Both the position numbers and the translations under genes were made by a program. From Terriglobia bacterium (GTDB lineage: Bacteria > Acidobacteriota > Terriglobia > UBA7540), in NCBI GenBank assembly GCA_030042795.1, contig JASHYZ010000371.1, positions 1-6,704 of the forward strand: a stretch of 6,704 nucleotides of DNA, written 5' to 3'. The notes under the pieces are model-generated. The model saw only the letters and a list, made by a program, of their open reading frames with translations, searched no databases and had not been told where the DNA came from. Shown here one piece after another: positions 1 to 5,810 of this stretch (position 1 is the first letter of the stretch; every line of letters starts with the position of its first letter).

Positions 1-1334
1 TCCCACTCGGTGGTGGGTTTGAAATAGCCGGTACCAGGCATGAGGTGTTGCCGAACCACGTCCTCGTTAAGCGTGACGCCGAGTCCGGGCCGGTCAGGCA
101 CCGTAATCCACCCATGATCGACTAGGGGCTTCCCGACGCCTTCCTCCACCAGCGACGACCACCAGGGCACGTCGAGAGAGTGATTCTCTACAGCAAGAAA
201 ATTCAAAGTTGCTGCGGCGCAGTGAACGTTCGCCATGCAGCAAACCGGCGTGCCGGCAAAGTGCATGGCCATAGGGACACCGTACTCCCAAGCCATGTCA
301 CCGATCTTGTGAGTTTCGAGAATGCCGCCGGATGTGGCCAGGTCAGGGTGAATTTTGCTGACCGCATGGTTCTCACAGAGTACCTGAAAGCCCTCTTTAA
401 GATAGATATCCTCGCCGGTGAGGAGCGGCGTTGGGCTCTCGGCGGAAATTTGCTTCAAGAGGTCCGTATACATCCAAGGAATTACGTCTTCGATCCAGGA
501 GAGGTTATACTTCTCGTAAGCTTGACCCAGGCGGATGATCGACTTCACGCCTAGGTGGCCGAGGTGGTCCATGGAAAGCGGAATCTCCATGCCCACCGCG
601 TCACGCACTGCGGCCACGTATTCTTCGAGCAGCGCGATGCCCTTGTCCGTCACTTCCATCGCCAGCAGCGGGTGCGGCTCCTGAGTCATTTCCCACGGGG
701 TCAGTTCGGAGCGCATGGTGACAGTACCGGGCTTGTCTGACACCATTTCCACGCCCAGGTCCATCTTGAGCCAGGTCAAACCCATCACTTCTTTGCGTTC
801 CTTCATGCGCTGGGCGTAAACCTTGGGATCCTTCGACTCGGTGGTGTCAGCATAGACGCGGATCTTGTCGCGGAACTTGCCCCCTAGCATGGCGCAGACG
901 GGCACGTTGTAGACCTTGCCGGCGATGTCCCACAACGCCATCTCAATAGCGCACACTCCGCCCCCTTGGCGCGCGTGCCCGCCAAATTGCTTGATCTTGC
1001 GGAATATTTTGTCGATCTGGAGCGGGTTCTCCCCCACGATGCGGCTCTTCAGGATAAGAGCGTACGTCGCGCTGGCGCCGTCGCGAACTTCGCCGAGCCC
1101 GTAGACGCCTTGGTTGGTATCCAGCCTGATGATAGGGCAAGGGCTGGGCCCAGGCTTCACCACGGTGGCCACGCGCAAGTCCGTAATCTTCAGCTCTGAG
1201 GGGCTGGAGTTGGTGTTCACGCCTTTGGGATAGGCTTCCAAGGGCTCACCCGTCACCAAGGCGCTACCCAGTGCGGCGGCCGACGTCTTCAAAATGCCGC
1301 GACGATCCATGAGATGGGATTCTTTCGGGTTCAT
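1..1334 (-). CDS. Tat-exported enolase-superfamily dehydratase, galactonate dehydratase-like (C-terminus cut by window edge)
   Basis: Mandelate racemase/enolase-superfamily enzyme, expected to use Mg2+ to abstract a proton alpha to a carboxylate and dehydrate a sugar acid or similar acid. 444 residues are visible, and the family-like end suggests only a few are missing. The start is the ATG at 1334, with GGGAGGT 9 nt upstream. Residues 9-27 look like a Tat signal (RRGILK at 11-16, then a short Ala/Leu-rich stretch), suggesting export of the folded enzyme. The capping domain spans about 48-160 and the barrel follows. Predicted metal ligands are D256, E282 and E308 on successive strands; the D331/H358 pair would be the catalytic dyad; K190 lies on strand 2. 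The spacings 26-26-23-27 equal those I recall for E. coli galactonate dehydratase. The residue two after D256 is Leu, where that enzyme has its acid His. Last gene of the minus-strand group. The fold is secure; the substrate is unknown. Confidence 0.88.
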   Translation of the reverse strand, partial: MNPKESHLMDRRGILKTSAAALGSALVTGEPLEAYPKGVNTNSSPSELKITDLRVATVVKPGPSPCPIIRLDTNQGVYGLGEVRDGASATYALILKSRIVGENPLQIDKIFRKIKQFGGHARQGGGVCAIEMALWDIAGKVYNVPVCAMLGGKFRDKIRVYADTTESKDPKVYAQRMKERKEVMGLTWLKMDLGVEMVSDKPGTVTMRSELTPWEMTQEPHPLLAMEVTDKGIALLEEYVAAVRDAVGMEIPLSMDHLGHLGVKSIIRLGQAYEKYNLSWIEDVIPWMYTDLLKQISAESPTPLLTGEDIYLKEGFQVLCENHAVSKIHPDLATSGGILETHKIGDMAWEYGVPMAMHFAGTPVCCMANVHCAAATLNFLAVENHSLDVPWWSSLVEEGVGKPLVDHGWITVPDRPGLGVTLNEDVVRQHLMPGTGYFKPTTEW

Positions 1335-1343
1335 AGCGATTGT

Positions 1344-1350
1344 ACCTCCC
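1344..1350 (-). promoter_or_regulatory. Shine-Dalgarno of the dehydratase gene
   Basis: Reads GGGAGGT on the minus strand, 9 nt before the ATG at 1334. It fixes this start rather than the in-frame ATG eight codons later, which has no comparable site. Either choice retains the Tat twin arginine. Confidence 0.7.
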
Positions 1351-1391
1351 TATAGCGCGTTAATTGAAACCTTGCGAACTTGACTCGCTTG

Positions 1392-1535
1392 GCTGGGAGC
1401 GCGGGCGTCCCGCCCGCTTTCGCCAGTTCGGAGTTTTCCAGTTCGGAGTTCCGCACCCTCCGCGATCAAACTCCGAACGGGACCAACTCCGAACTGAGAA
1501 ACTGGGGCGACCGGCGGGACGACCGCTCTCCCAGC
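1392..1535. repeat. 144-bp nested inverted-repeat element (MITE/REP-like)
   Basis: Fills most of the gap between the RraA-like gene and the dehydratase gene. The outer arms, 1392-1414 and 1513-1535, are 23 bp each and match at 21 of 23 positions when one is inverted; both begin with GCTGGGAG. The inner arms are double: CAGTTCGGAGTT at 1424-1435 and again at 1439-1450 (15-bp period, preceded by C both times), facing AACTCCGAAC at 1469-1478 and AACTCCGAACTG at 1485-1496. The left outer arm also overlaps its own hairpin, 7-bp stem and 3-nt loop, at 1401-1417 (GCGGGCG/CGCCCGC). No protein-coding potential or clear target-site duplication is seen. GC-rich palindromes of this look are scattered between genes in Acidobacteriota and related genomes (from memory); copy number here cannot be tested. 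Confidence 0.8.
1401..1417. repeat. Perfect GC hairpin within the nested element
   Basis: GCGGGCG TCC CGCCCGC is a perfect 7-bp inverted repeat with a 3-nt loop. No T-run follows on either strand, so it does not look like a simple intrinsic terminator. Confidence 0.75.
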
Positions 1536-1546
1536 GGCGTTAGCCG

Positions 1547-2452
1547 TTATTCTTCCGGCATGCGAAGCTTCGAACCTTGCTGCTCCAGCCATTTGTTGAA
1601 TTCCTGGATCATGGGTTTGCTCCACTTGCGGTCGATCTCGCCCGGCGTATATTTTCCTTCGCGCAGCATCATGTGTCCCCATTCGTCCACCTTGTGAACC
1701 ATGTCGGCCCTGTCGATGACCTCCTGGCACAACTGCGGCGGGATAAACGTGACGCCCTCGACGTCACTCACCACGACGTCGCCCGGCACCACGGTGACAT
1801 TCCCGATACGTATCGGCACATTGATGCCCATCAGGGTGGTATCCCGTAACGCCGACGGATCGACGCCGCGTACATAGACGCGAAAGCCCTTGATTTCGGA
1901 AATTCCGGTCTCATCACGTACCGCGCCGTCCACCACAAGGCCGTTATGGCTCTTGGTGAAGATGGCGGTAGAAAGATTGTCGCCGGCGTACGTGCCGTCC
2001 TTAATCTTCCCGAACAGGTCCACCACTAGCACGTCGCCAGGCGAGAGCATATCGATGGGCCAGGAGTTCTGAGCACCGATGCGCCCTTCTGCCTTACCCT
2101 TGTCATTGATGACCGTATTCACGTCGGGCCGCATCGGCATGAAGACGGCGGTGAAGGCGCGGCCCACCATACGGTCGCTGCCAGGGTTGATCACGTGCCA
2201 GCCGCCTTCGAACTGGTACTTGTAACCGTGCGACTGGAGCACCCCCCAGGCCTCTTCTGCGTCCACGTCCTTAAGTTGCTCGAGCAGAACGTCGGGCACC
2301 TTGGGACGGCCGTCGGGAAAGCGATCTCCCTTCCATTCGCGCGTCAGTTCGATGCGCTGCTCATTCGAGAACATGCCCAATTGCGCCCGGCAGGGGAGAG
2401 CTTCAACGAACGCAAACATCAGGGGAATGATGTAAAATCCCGCCTTTCTCAT
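1547..2452 (-). CDS. Secreted RraA-fold protein, putative metal-dependent aldolase/decarboxylase
   Basis: A 301-residue member of the RraA/4-hydroxy-4-methyl-2-oxoglutarate (HMG) aldolase family. HMG/CHA aldolases split 4-hydroxy-2-keto acids to pyruvate and can decarboxylate oxaloacetate. An N-terminal Sec signal peptide (RK, then a hydrophobic stretch, probable cleavage after A23 in CRA-Q) places it in the periplasm or outside. The RraA core covers about residues 90-240. D158, R179 and D180 form an exact D-X20-R-D motif, the metal/pyruvate-binding signature of the aldolases. Extra N-terminal (25-85) and C-terminal (245-301) segments make it longer than classical RraA (about 160 aa) and resemble the exported RraA-like group of Acidobacteriota, Planctomycetes and Bacteroidetes. 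The start is supported by GGAGG 4 nt before the ATG. It sits between the propeller gene and the dehydratase gene. A role as an RNase E regulator is unlikely given the signal peptide. The exact reaction is unproven. Confidence 0.87.
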   Translation of the reverse strand: MRKAGFYIIPLMFAFVEALPCRAQLGMFSNEQRIELTREWKGDRFPDGRPKVPDVLLEQLKDVDAEEAWGVLQSHGYKYQFEGGWHVINPGSDRMVGRAFTAVFMPMRPDVNTVINDKGKAEGRIGAQNSWPIDMLSPGDVLVVDLFGKIKDGTYAGDNLSTAIFTKSHNGLVVDGAVRDETGISEIKGFRVYVRGVDPSALRDTTLMGINVPIRIGNVTVVPGDVVVSDVEGVTFIPPQLCQEVIDRADMVHKVDEWGHMMLREGKYTPGEIDRKWSKPMIQEFNKWLEQQGSKLRMPEE

Positions 2453-2456
2453 GTTT

Positions 2457-2461
2457 CCTCC
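2457..2461 (-). promoter_or_regulatory. Shine-Dalgarno of the RraA-like gene
   Basis: GGAGG on the minus strand, followed by AAAC and the ATG at 2452. The short 4-nt spacer is acceptable. It confirms the start that includes the signal peptide. Confidence 0.65.
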
Positions 2462-2481
2462 ACTAAATTATCGCCTTAGTG
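2461..2481 (-). promoter_or_regulatory. Small inverted repeat abutting the RraA-like gene's RBS
   Basis: CACTAA (2461-2466) and TTAGTG (2476-2481) are perfect 6-bp arms around a 9-nt loop. Read on the minus strand, the second arm runs directly into the GGAGG. The loop region also contains GATAAT, similar to a sigma-70 -10 box, but no convincing -35 lies 16-18 bp upstream. It may be a hairpin that occludes the ribosome site, a weak internal promoter, or chance. Confidence 0.3.
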
Positions 2482-2509
2482 AACTCGCGCATCCCAGGCG
2501 TAATGCGCC

Positions 2510-2581
2510 GTCACTCCCGCGTACGCGGGAATCCACTGTTGAAGCGCGAAGAAACTGGATTCCCGCCTGCGCGGGAATGAC
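2510..2581. repeat. 72-bp inverted pair of REP/dRS3-like palindromes
   Basis: Two 26-bp arms (2510-2535 and 2556-2581) are inverted copies matching at 23 of 26 positions and separated by 20 bp. Each arm is itself palindromic: TCCCGCGTACGCGGGA (2515-2530) is perfect, and 2560-2577 has a 7-bp stem with a 4-nt loop. The sequence class (GTCAYTCCCGCG...GCGGGAATCCA) is the widely dispersed motif that yields the spurious peptide VIPAQAGIQ in many genomes and resembles neisserial dRS3 repeats (from memory). It lies between the propeller gene and the RraA-like gene and could fold in the transcript. Confidence 0.85.
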
Positions 2582-2642
2582 AGCGTCTTGAGGTTTTTGA
2601 ATGACGCAATCAGCTTGCCGCGCAGTTCTTTGCCCGCCTGAA

Positions 2643-2665
2643 GCCCTCTGCGTCTTTGCGTGAAA
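2643..2665. repeat. Possible dispersed intergenic repeat
   Basis: The minus strand reads CACGCAAAGACGCAGAG, a string I recall from intergenic regions of many unrelated bacteria, where it gives spurious peptides containing HAKTQR. It lies 19 bp past the stop of the propeller gene. It is a single copy here, so repeat status rests on recollection only. Confidence 0.4.
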
Positions 2666-2683
2666 CTGTCTCAAATCGATTCC

Positions 2684-4213
2684 TCACTGCAGCAAGTGAA
2701 AACTGACGAACGCCAGGCGCTGGCTATCGGGTGACCAGGACGGCACGTTGATGGTCCCTTGCCCGCCAAAGAGGCGCGCCAGCGCCGTGATCTTGCGATC
2801 CGCGCCGAGTGACATGAGGCGCAACATCACGTCTTTGTTCGGCGGGTGGCCGGTCACGCTTCCATCGTAAGAGAGAAATACCAGCCACTTACTGTCCGGC
2901 GACGGATGAGGAAACCAGTTGTTGAAGCCGTCGGAGGTCACCTGTTCCTGTTCCGTTCCATCAGGCCGCATGCGCCAGATCTGCATGCTACCGGTGCGCT
3001 CTGAGTTGAAATAGATGTAGTTCCCGTCTGGGGAAAAATCCGGGCCGTCGTCGAGACCGTTAGCTGTGGTCAGGCGTGTCTCTGTGCTTCCTTGCGCGGG
3101 ATCGGCGGGAATAGTGTAGATATCGAAATTGCCGTTGCGCTCGCCGCAAAAGGCTAGCGTCTTCCCATCCGGCGACCAGCCGTGCCAGTAGGACGGTGAG
3201 TTCTGTGTTATACGTCGCGGCGAGCCGCCGCTCGCCGGAACAATATAGATCAGGGACTGGTGCGGTTCCTGCGATTGATCGCTAATGGCCAGCATTGTAC
3301 CGTCTGGCGACAGGCCATGATCGTTGTTGCAGCGCGTGGCGAATCCCGTATCGATCGTCTCGGGTTTTCCGCCGGACAGCGGCAGGCGTTCCAGACGTCC
3401 GTCCCGGTTGAAGATCAGGGATCCGCCGTCGTGCGTCCAGTTCGGCGCCTCGACACGTCCTGGAGTCATGTACGCAACGCGCCGGTCACCCGACGCGATG
3501 GGAACCGTTTCGATGGTACTGTACAGCGCCGGTTGAACCGCCGCCGCGGATGTGGGCGCGATAGAGAGTTCAACATTCGAGAACACCGCCCTCTCAATCA
3601 CGTCTTTATCATGAGAGCAGACGCCAAGGCCCACGTAATACTCACCCTGAAGCGGAATCCGCGGCGACCCGGCGGCGAACCGAAGGTCGTTGCCTTCCGC
3701 CAGGAACATGTGAAAGTAGTCGCCTTGCTTCCGGATGCGCAGCCGTTTAGGCGCATTGATATTCGACTGGACTTCGTGCGTGATGGCGCCCTTCTCTTCG
3801 CGAAATTGCAGCGACGTAAGCCCCACGCCGTGCAGAGCAGCGTCGGCATAGACCGAATCCGCGTCGAGGCTTTGGCGAATCATCAGCACGGCTTTGCGAT
3901 GTGGATTCTTCCCCTGACCCAGAAAAGATACGTCGGCCGTAAGGGTCACATCGCCCGACACCTTCTTCCAGACAAACTGGAAGGCGTCCGCGGAAAACCA
4001 CATATTTTCGCCGCTACCGGCGATGGTGTAGGCGCCTTGAGAGGGCTGGTAATCCACTGAGCCGGGATGAAGAACGGCTCCGACGTCTCCGTGGCTCTCG
4101 AACAGTCCGAGGGAGGGCGGAGGGCTTTGCGCGCGCAGATGACGCAGCGCAGACTCAGCGAGCGTCGAGCCCAGCGTTATTGCACTTACGGATAAGAATC
4201 TCCGTTTGTCCAT
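2684..4213 (-). CDS. Tat-exported DUF1349-like plus TolB-like six-blade beta-propeller protein
   Basis: A 509-residue exported protein of unknown molecular role. The ATG at 4213 is chosen: GGGAG lies 8 nt upstream, while an upstream in-frame TTG (4228) has no ribosome site. Residues 2-28 are a clear Tat signal (DKRRFLS, then a hydrophobic stretch, likely cleavage after A28). Residues about 35-218 look like a concanavalin-like DUF1349 domain ([11 protein letters not shown] at 87-97, KAVLMIRQS at 107-115, VGLGVCSH at 194-201). Six PD40/TolB-type motifs follow near 257, 299, 344, 391, 436 and 491, mostly of the form SPDG-x-x-L-x-F, giving a six-bladed propeller that ends the chain. No catalytic residues are recognisable; binding of a carbohydrate, peptide or envelope partner is plausible. 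It is the first gene of the minus-strand group and diverges from the permease. Domain calls are confident; function is open. Confidence 0.87.
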   Translation of the reverse strand: MDKRRFLSVSAITLGSTLAESALRHLRAQSPPPSLGLFESHGDVGAVLHPGSVDYQPSQGAYTIAGSGENMWFSADAFQFVWKKVSGDVTLTADVSFLGQGKNPHRKAVLMIRQSLDADSVYADAALHGVGLTSLQFREEKGAITHEVQSNINAPKRLRIRKQGDYFHMFLAEGNDLRFAAGSPRIPLQGEYYVGLGVCSHDKDVIERAVFSNVELSIAPTSAAAVQPALYSTIETVPIASGDRRVAYMTPGRVEAPNWTHDGGSLIFNRDGRLERLPLSGGKPETIDTGFATRCNNDHGLSPDGTMLAISDQSQEPHQSLIYIVPASGGSPRRITQNSPSYWHGWSPDGKTLAFCGERNGNFDIYTIPADPAQGSTETRLTTANGLDDGPDFSPDGNYIYFNSERTGSMQIWRMRPDGTEQEQVTSDGFNNWFPHPSPDSKWLVFLSYDGSVTGHPPNKDVMLRLMSLGADRKITALARLFGGQGTINVPSWSPDSQRLAFVSFHLLQ

Positions 4214-4221
4214 CTGCGGCG

Positions 4222-4226
4222 CTCCC
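4222..4226 (-). promoter_or_regulatory. Shine-Dalgarno of the propeller gene
   Basis: GGGAG on the minus strand, 8 nt before the ATG at 4213. It decides the start in favour of MDKRRFLS over the TTG at 4228, which the site itself would overlap. Confidence 0.55.
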
Positions 4227-4231
4227 AAGGA

Positions 4232-4257
4232 GTTGTACCGGCGCGCGGCGATACAAC
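4232..4257. promoter_or_regulatory. 26-bp imperfect palindrome, candidate operator
   Basis: GTTGTA at 4232-4237 and TACAAC at 4252-4257 are perfect inverted arms. Across the whole 26 bp, 11 of 13 positions per half match. It ends 18 nt before the propeller gene's ATG, where a bound repressor could block transcription. TTGTA/TACAA half-sites are common in GntR-type operators, although there the arms are usually closer. No regulator gene is visible in the window. A hairpin in the 5' leader is the alternative. Confidence 0.4.
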
Positions 4258-4367
4258 CGGCAATCCGTCAGAACCGAGCATATCTGATACCATACCTCTC
4301 GCATTCCGGCAATGATATCTGTGGCGAGTCGCGCGCAACGTTGGCCAATGGCGAGTGGCAGGTGCCG

Positions 4368-5804
4368 GTGAACTCAACGCCGGCGCTCCCAAACGCTGCC
4401 TCATTCACCGCCGGCTCTGACCGTCCGGCTCGCGCCTTGGGCTTTCGTGACCTCGTGCTGTTTTACGTGGTCACGAACATCAGCTTGCGCTGGATCGCCA
4501 CCGCTGCCGCTGCCGGGCCCAGCTCCATTTTGTTCTGGCTGATGGCCTGGGCTGCGTTCTATGTGCCTCTGGCGCTCTCGGTGCTTGAGCTCTCCTCGCG
4601 CTATCCCAACGAGGGAGGTCTCTATGTGTGGAGCAAGCGCGCCTTCGGCGGCTTCGCCGGTTTCATTTCCGCCTGGACCTATTGGACCAGCAACCTTCCG
4701 TACTTTCCCGCCATTCTTTATTTTGCCGCCGCCAATGCGCTCTTTATTGGAGGACCCCATTGGCAAGCGCTGGCCGGCAGCCGCCTCTACTTCCTCATCT
4801 TCGCACTGCTGGGCCTGGCAATTCCTACCGTGCTGAATGTCGTTGGACTCAATCTCGGCAAATGGCTGAATAATGTGGGCGCGTTCGGCATGTGGATTCC
4901 CGTTGCCATCGTCATCGCGCTGGGACTCGTTGCATGGAGGCGATTCGGCTCCGCCACGCACTTTACGGCCGCCAGCCTGGCGCCGGGAACGCACCTGAAC
5001 GACATCATCTTCTGGTCCACAATTTTTTACGCCTTCGGCGGATGCGAAGCCGCGTCGTTCATGGGCGAGGAAATCAAGGACGCGCGCCGCAACATTCCGC
5101 GGGCGCTGCTGGCTGCCGGAGCGTTGGTGACGTTCGTGTACATCGTGGGAACTTTCTTCGTGTTGCTCGCGCTGCCGAGCCATGAGGTCAGCGATCTGCA
5201 AGGTTTGATTCAGGCCCTTTCCGTCACCGCGCGACGGTTAGGCGTAGCTGTGTTGGTTCCCGTGGGAGCCCTGTTGATCAGCTTAAGCAACCTTGGCGCT
5301 TCGGGCGCGTATCTGGCCGCCACCGCGCGGCTGCCCTTCGTGGCCGGTATCGACCGCTACCTGCCTCCAGCTTTCGCGCGCTTGCACCCACGCTACAAGA
5401 CTCCGCACGTGGCCATCTGGGCACAGTCGCTGGCGGGCATGCTCTTCATCTTACTGGGCCAGGCGGGCACCAGCGTTCGCGGCGCGTACGAGGTGCTGGT
5501 CTCCATGGGAATCATCGCGTACTTTATCCCTTACCTCTTCGTCTTCGCGTCGCTGATTGCCCTGCAAGACGAGGCTGCCGGGCCGGACGTTGCGCGCATT
5601 CCCGGCGGCAAACCCGTGGCCATTGGGCTCGCCTCCGTTGGATTTGCCAGTACCTCTCTCGCCATCGTTCTGGCTGTGCTGCCGCCAGCCGACGAGCCCA
5701 ACAAGGCGCTTGCCGTGGCAAAGATCATCGGGCTTACGGCGGTGCTCCTAAGCGCTGGGGCGATTATTTATTGGAAGGGTAGAAGAGGGGTTTCGCAAAC
5801 ATGA
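4368..5804 (+). CDS. APC-superfamily amino acid permease
   Basis: Inner-membrane amino acid (or polyamine/organic cation) transporter with about 12 predicted membrane segments. The best start is the GTG at 4368 (478 aa), with AGG 5 nt upstream; no in-frame ATG occurs before TM2. The open frame continues back to a TTG at 4206, but that would overlap the divergent gene and adds about 54 unlikely residues. Family hallmarks are visible: AGPSS in TM1 (the unwound substrate segment), YPNEGGLYVWSKRAFG after TM2, FGGCEAASFMGEEIKDARRN near TM6 (the classic F-x-x-x-E...E-x-x-x-x-x-R-x-I-P loop) and ARLPFVAGIDRYLPPAF...TP in the TM8-9 loop. Residue identity does not settle the substrate. It is transcribed away from the exported-enzyme group and ends 6 bp from a convergent transporter gene. 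Confidence 0.9.
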   Translation: MNSTPALPNAASFTAGSDRPARALGFRDLVLFYVVTNISLRWIATAAAAGPSSILFWLMAWAAFYVPLALSVLELSSRYPNEGGLYVWSKRAFGGFAGFISAWTYWTSNLPYFPAILYFAAANALFIGGPHWQALAGSRLYFLIFALLGLAIPTVLNVVGLNLGKWLNNVGAFGMWIPVAIVIALGLVAWRRFGSATHFTAASLAPGTHLNDIIFWSTIFYAFGGCEAASFMGEEIKDARRNIPRALLAAGALVTFVYIVGTFFVLLALPSHEVSDLQGLIQALSVTARRLGVAVLVPVGALLISLSNLGASGAYLAATARLPFVAGIDRYLPPAFARLHPRYKTPHVAIWAQSLAGMLFILLGQAGTSVRGAYEVLVSMGIIAYFIPYLFVFASLIALQDEAAGPDVARIPGGKPVAIGLASVGFASTSLAIVLAVLPPADEPNKALAVAKIIGLTAVLLSAGAIIYWKGRRGVSQT

Positions 5805-5810
5805 CGCGAC

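Larger units (their letters stand above)
4214..4367. promoter_or_regulatory. Divergent intergenic region, presumed promoters of both flanking genes
   Basis: This 154-bp gap separates the starts of the propeller gene (minus) and the permease (plus). Promoters for both should lie here. A weak minus-strand candidate is TTGCCG, 17 bp, TATCAG (about 4284-4312). No strong plus-strand -35/-10 pair was found. The region holds the palindrome at 4232-4257. Confidence 0.45.

Noticed and set aside
180..740. Two plus-strand open frames within the dehydratase region
   Set aside because: They are antisense to the enolase-superfamily gene, whose catalytic residues are all present on the minus strand.
1401..1417. 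Intrinsic terminator
   Set aside because: A strong stem is present, but no T-run follows on either strand.
1424..1496. CRISPR-like array from four copies of a 10-12-bp unit
   Set aside because: The units are too short, two are inverted, and the spacers are only 3-6 bp outside the centre. This is an inverted repeat, not an array.
1350..1730. Open frames across the nested repeat and the end of the RraA-like gene
   Set aside because: They read through a palindromic element and out of frame into a real gene. The SAGVPPA-type peptide is a recurrent repeat translation.
2384..2398. Lipoprotein signal in the RraA-like protein (Cys at residue 21)
   Set aside because: The residue before Cys is Pro and the preceding residues do not fit a lipobox. 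Signal peptidase I cleavage after A23 fits better.
2468..2674. Minus-strand 68-codon open frame in the gap before the RraA-like gene
   Set aside because: Its peptide (HAKTQRA, VIPAQAGIQ) is simply a translation of known types of dispersed repeat.
3260..4060. Plus-strand open frame of 266 codons inside the propeller gene
   Set aside because: It is fully antisense to a well-supported gene with recognisable domains. The translation is Arg-rich with no motif, as expected for a high-GC shadow frame.
4206..4367. N-terminal extension of the permease from TTG 4206
   Set aside because: It overlaps the start of the divergent gene, has no ribosome site, and gives no family-like sequence.
4401..5201. 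Minus-strand open frame of 266 codons inside the APC permease
   Set aside because: It is antisense to a clear permease, with low-complexity polar composition and no family features.
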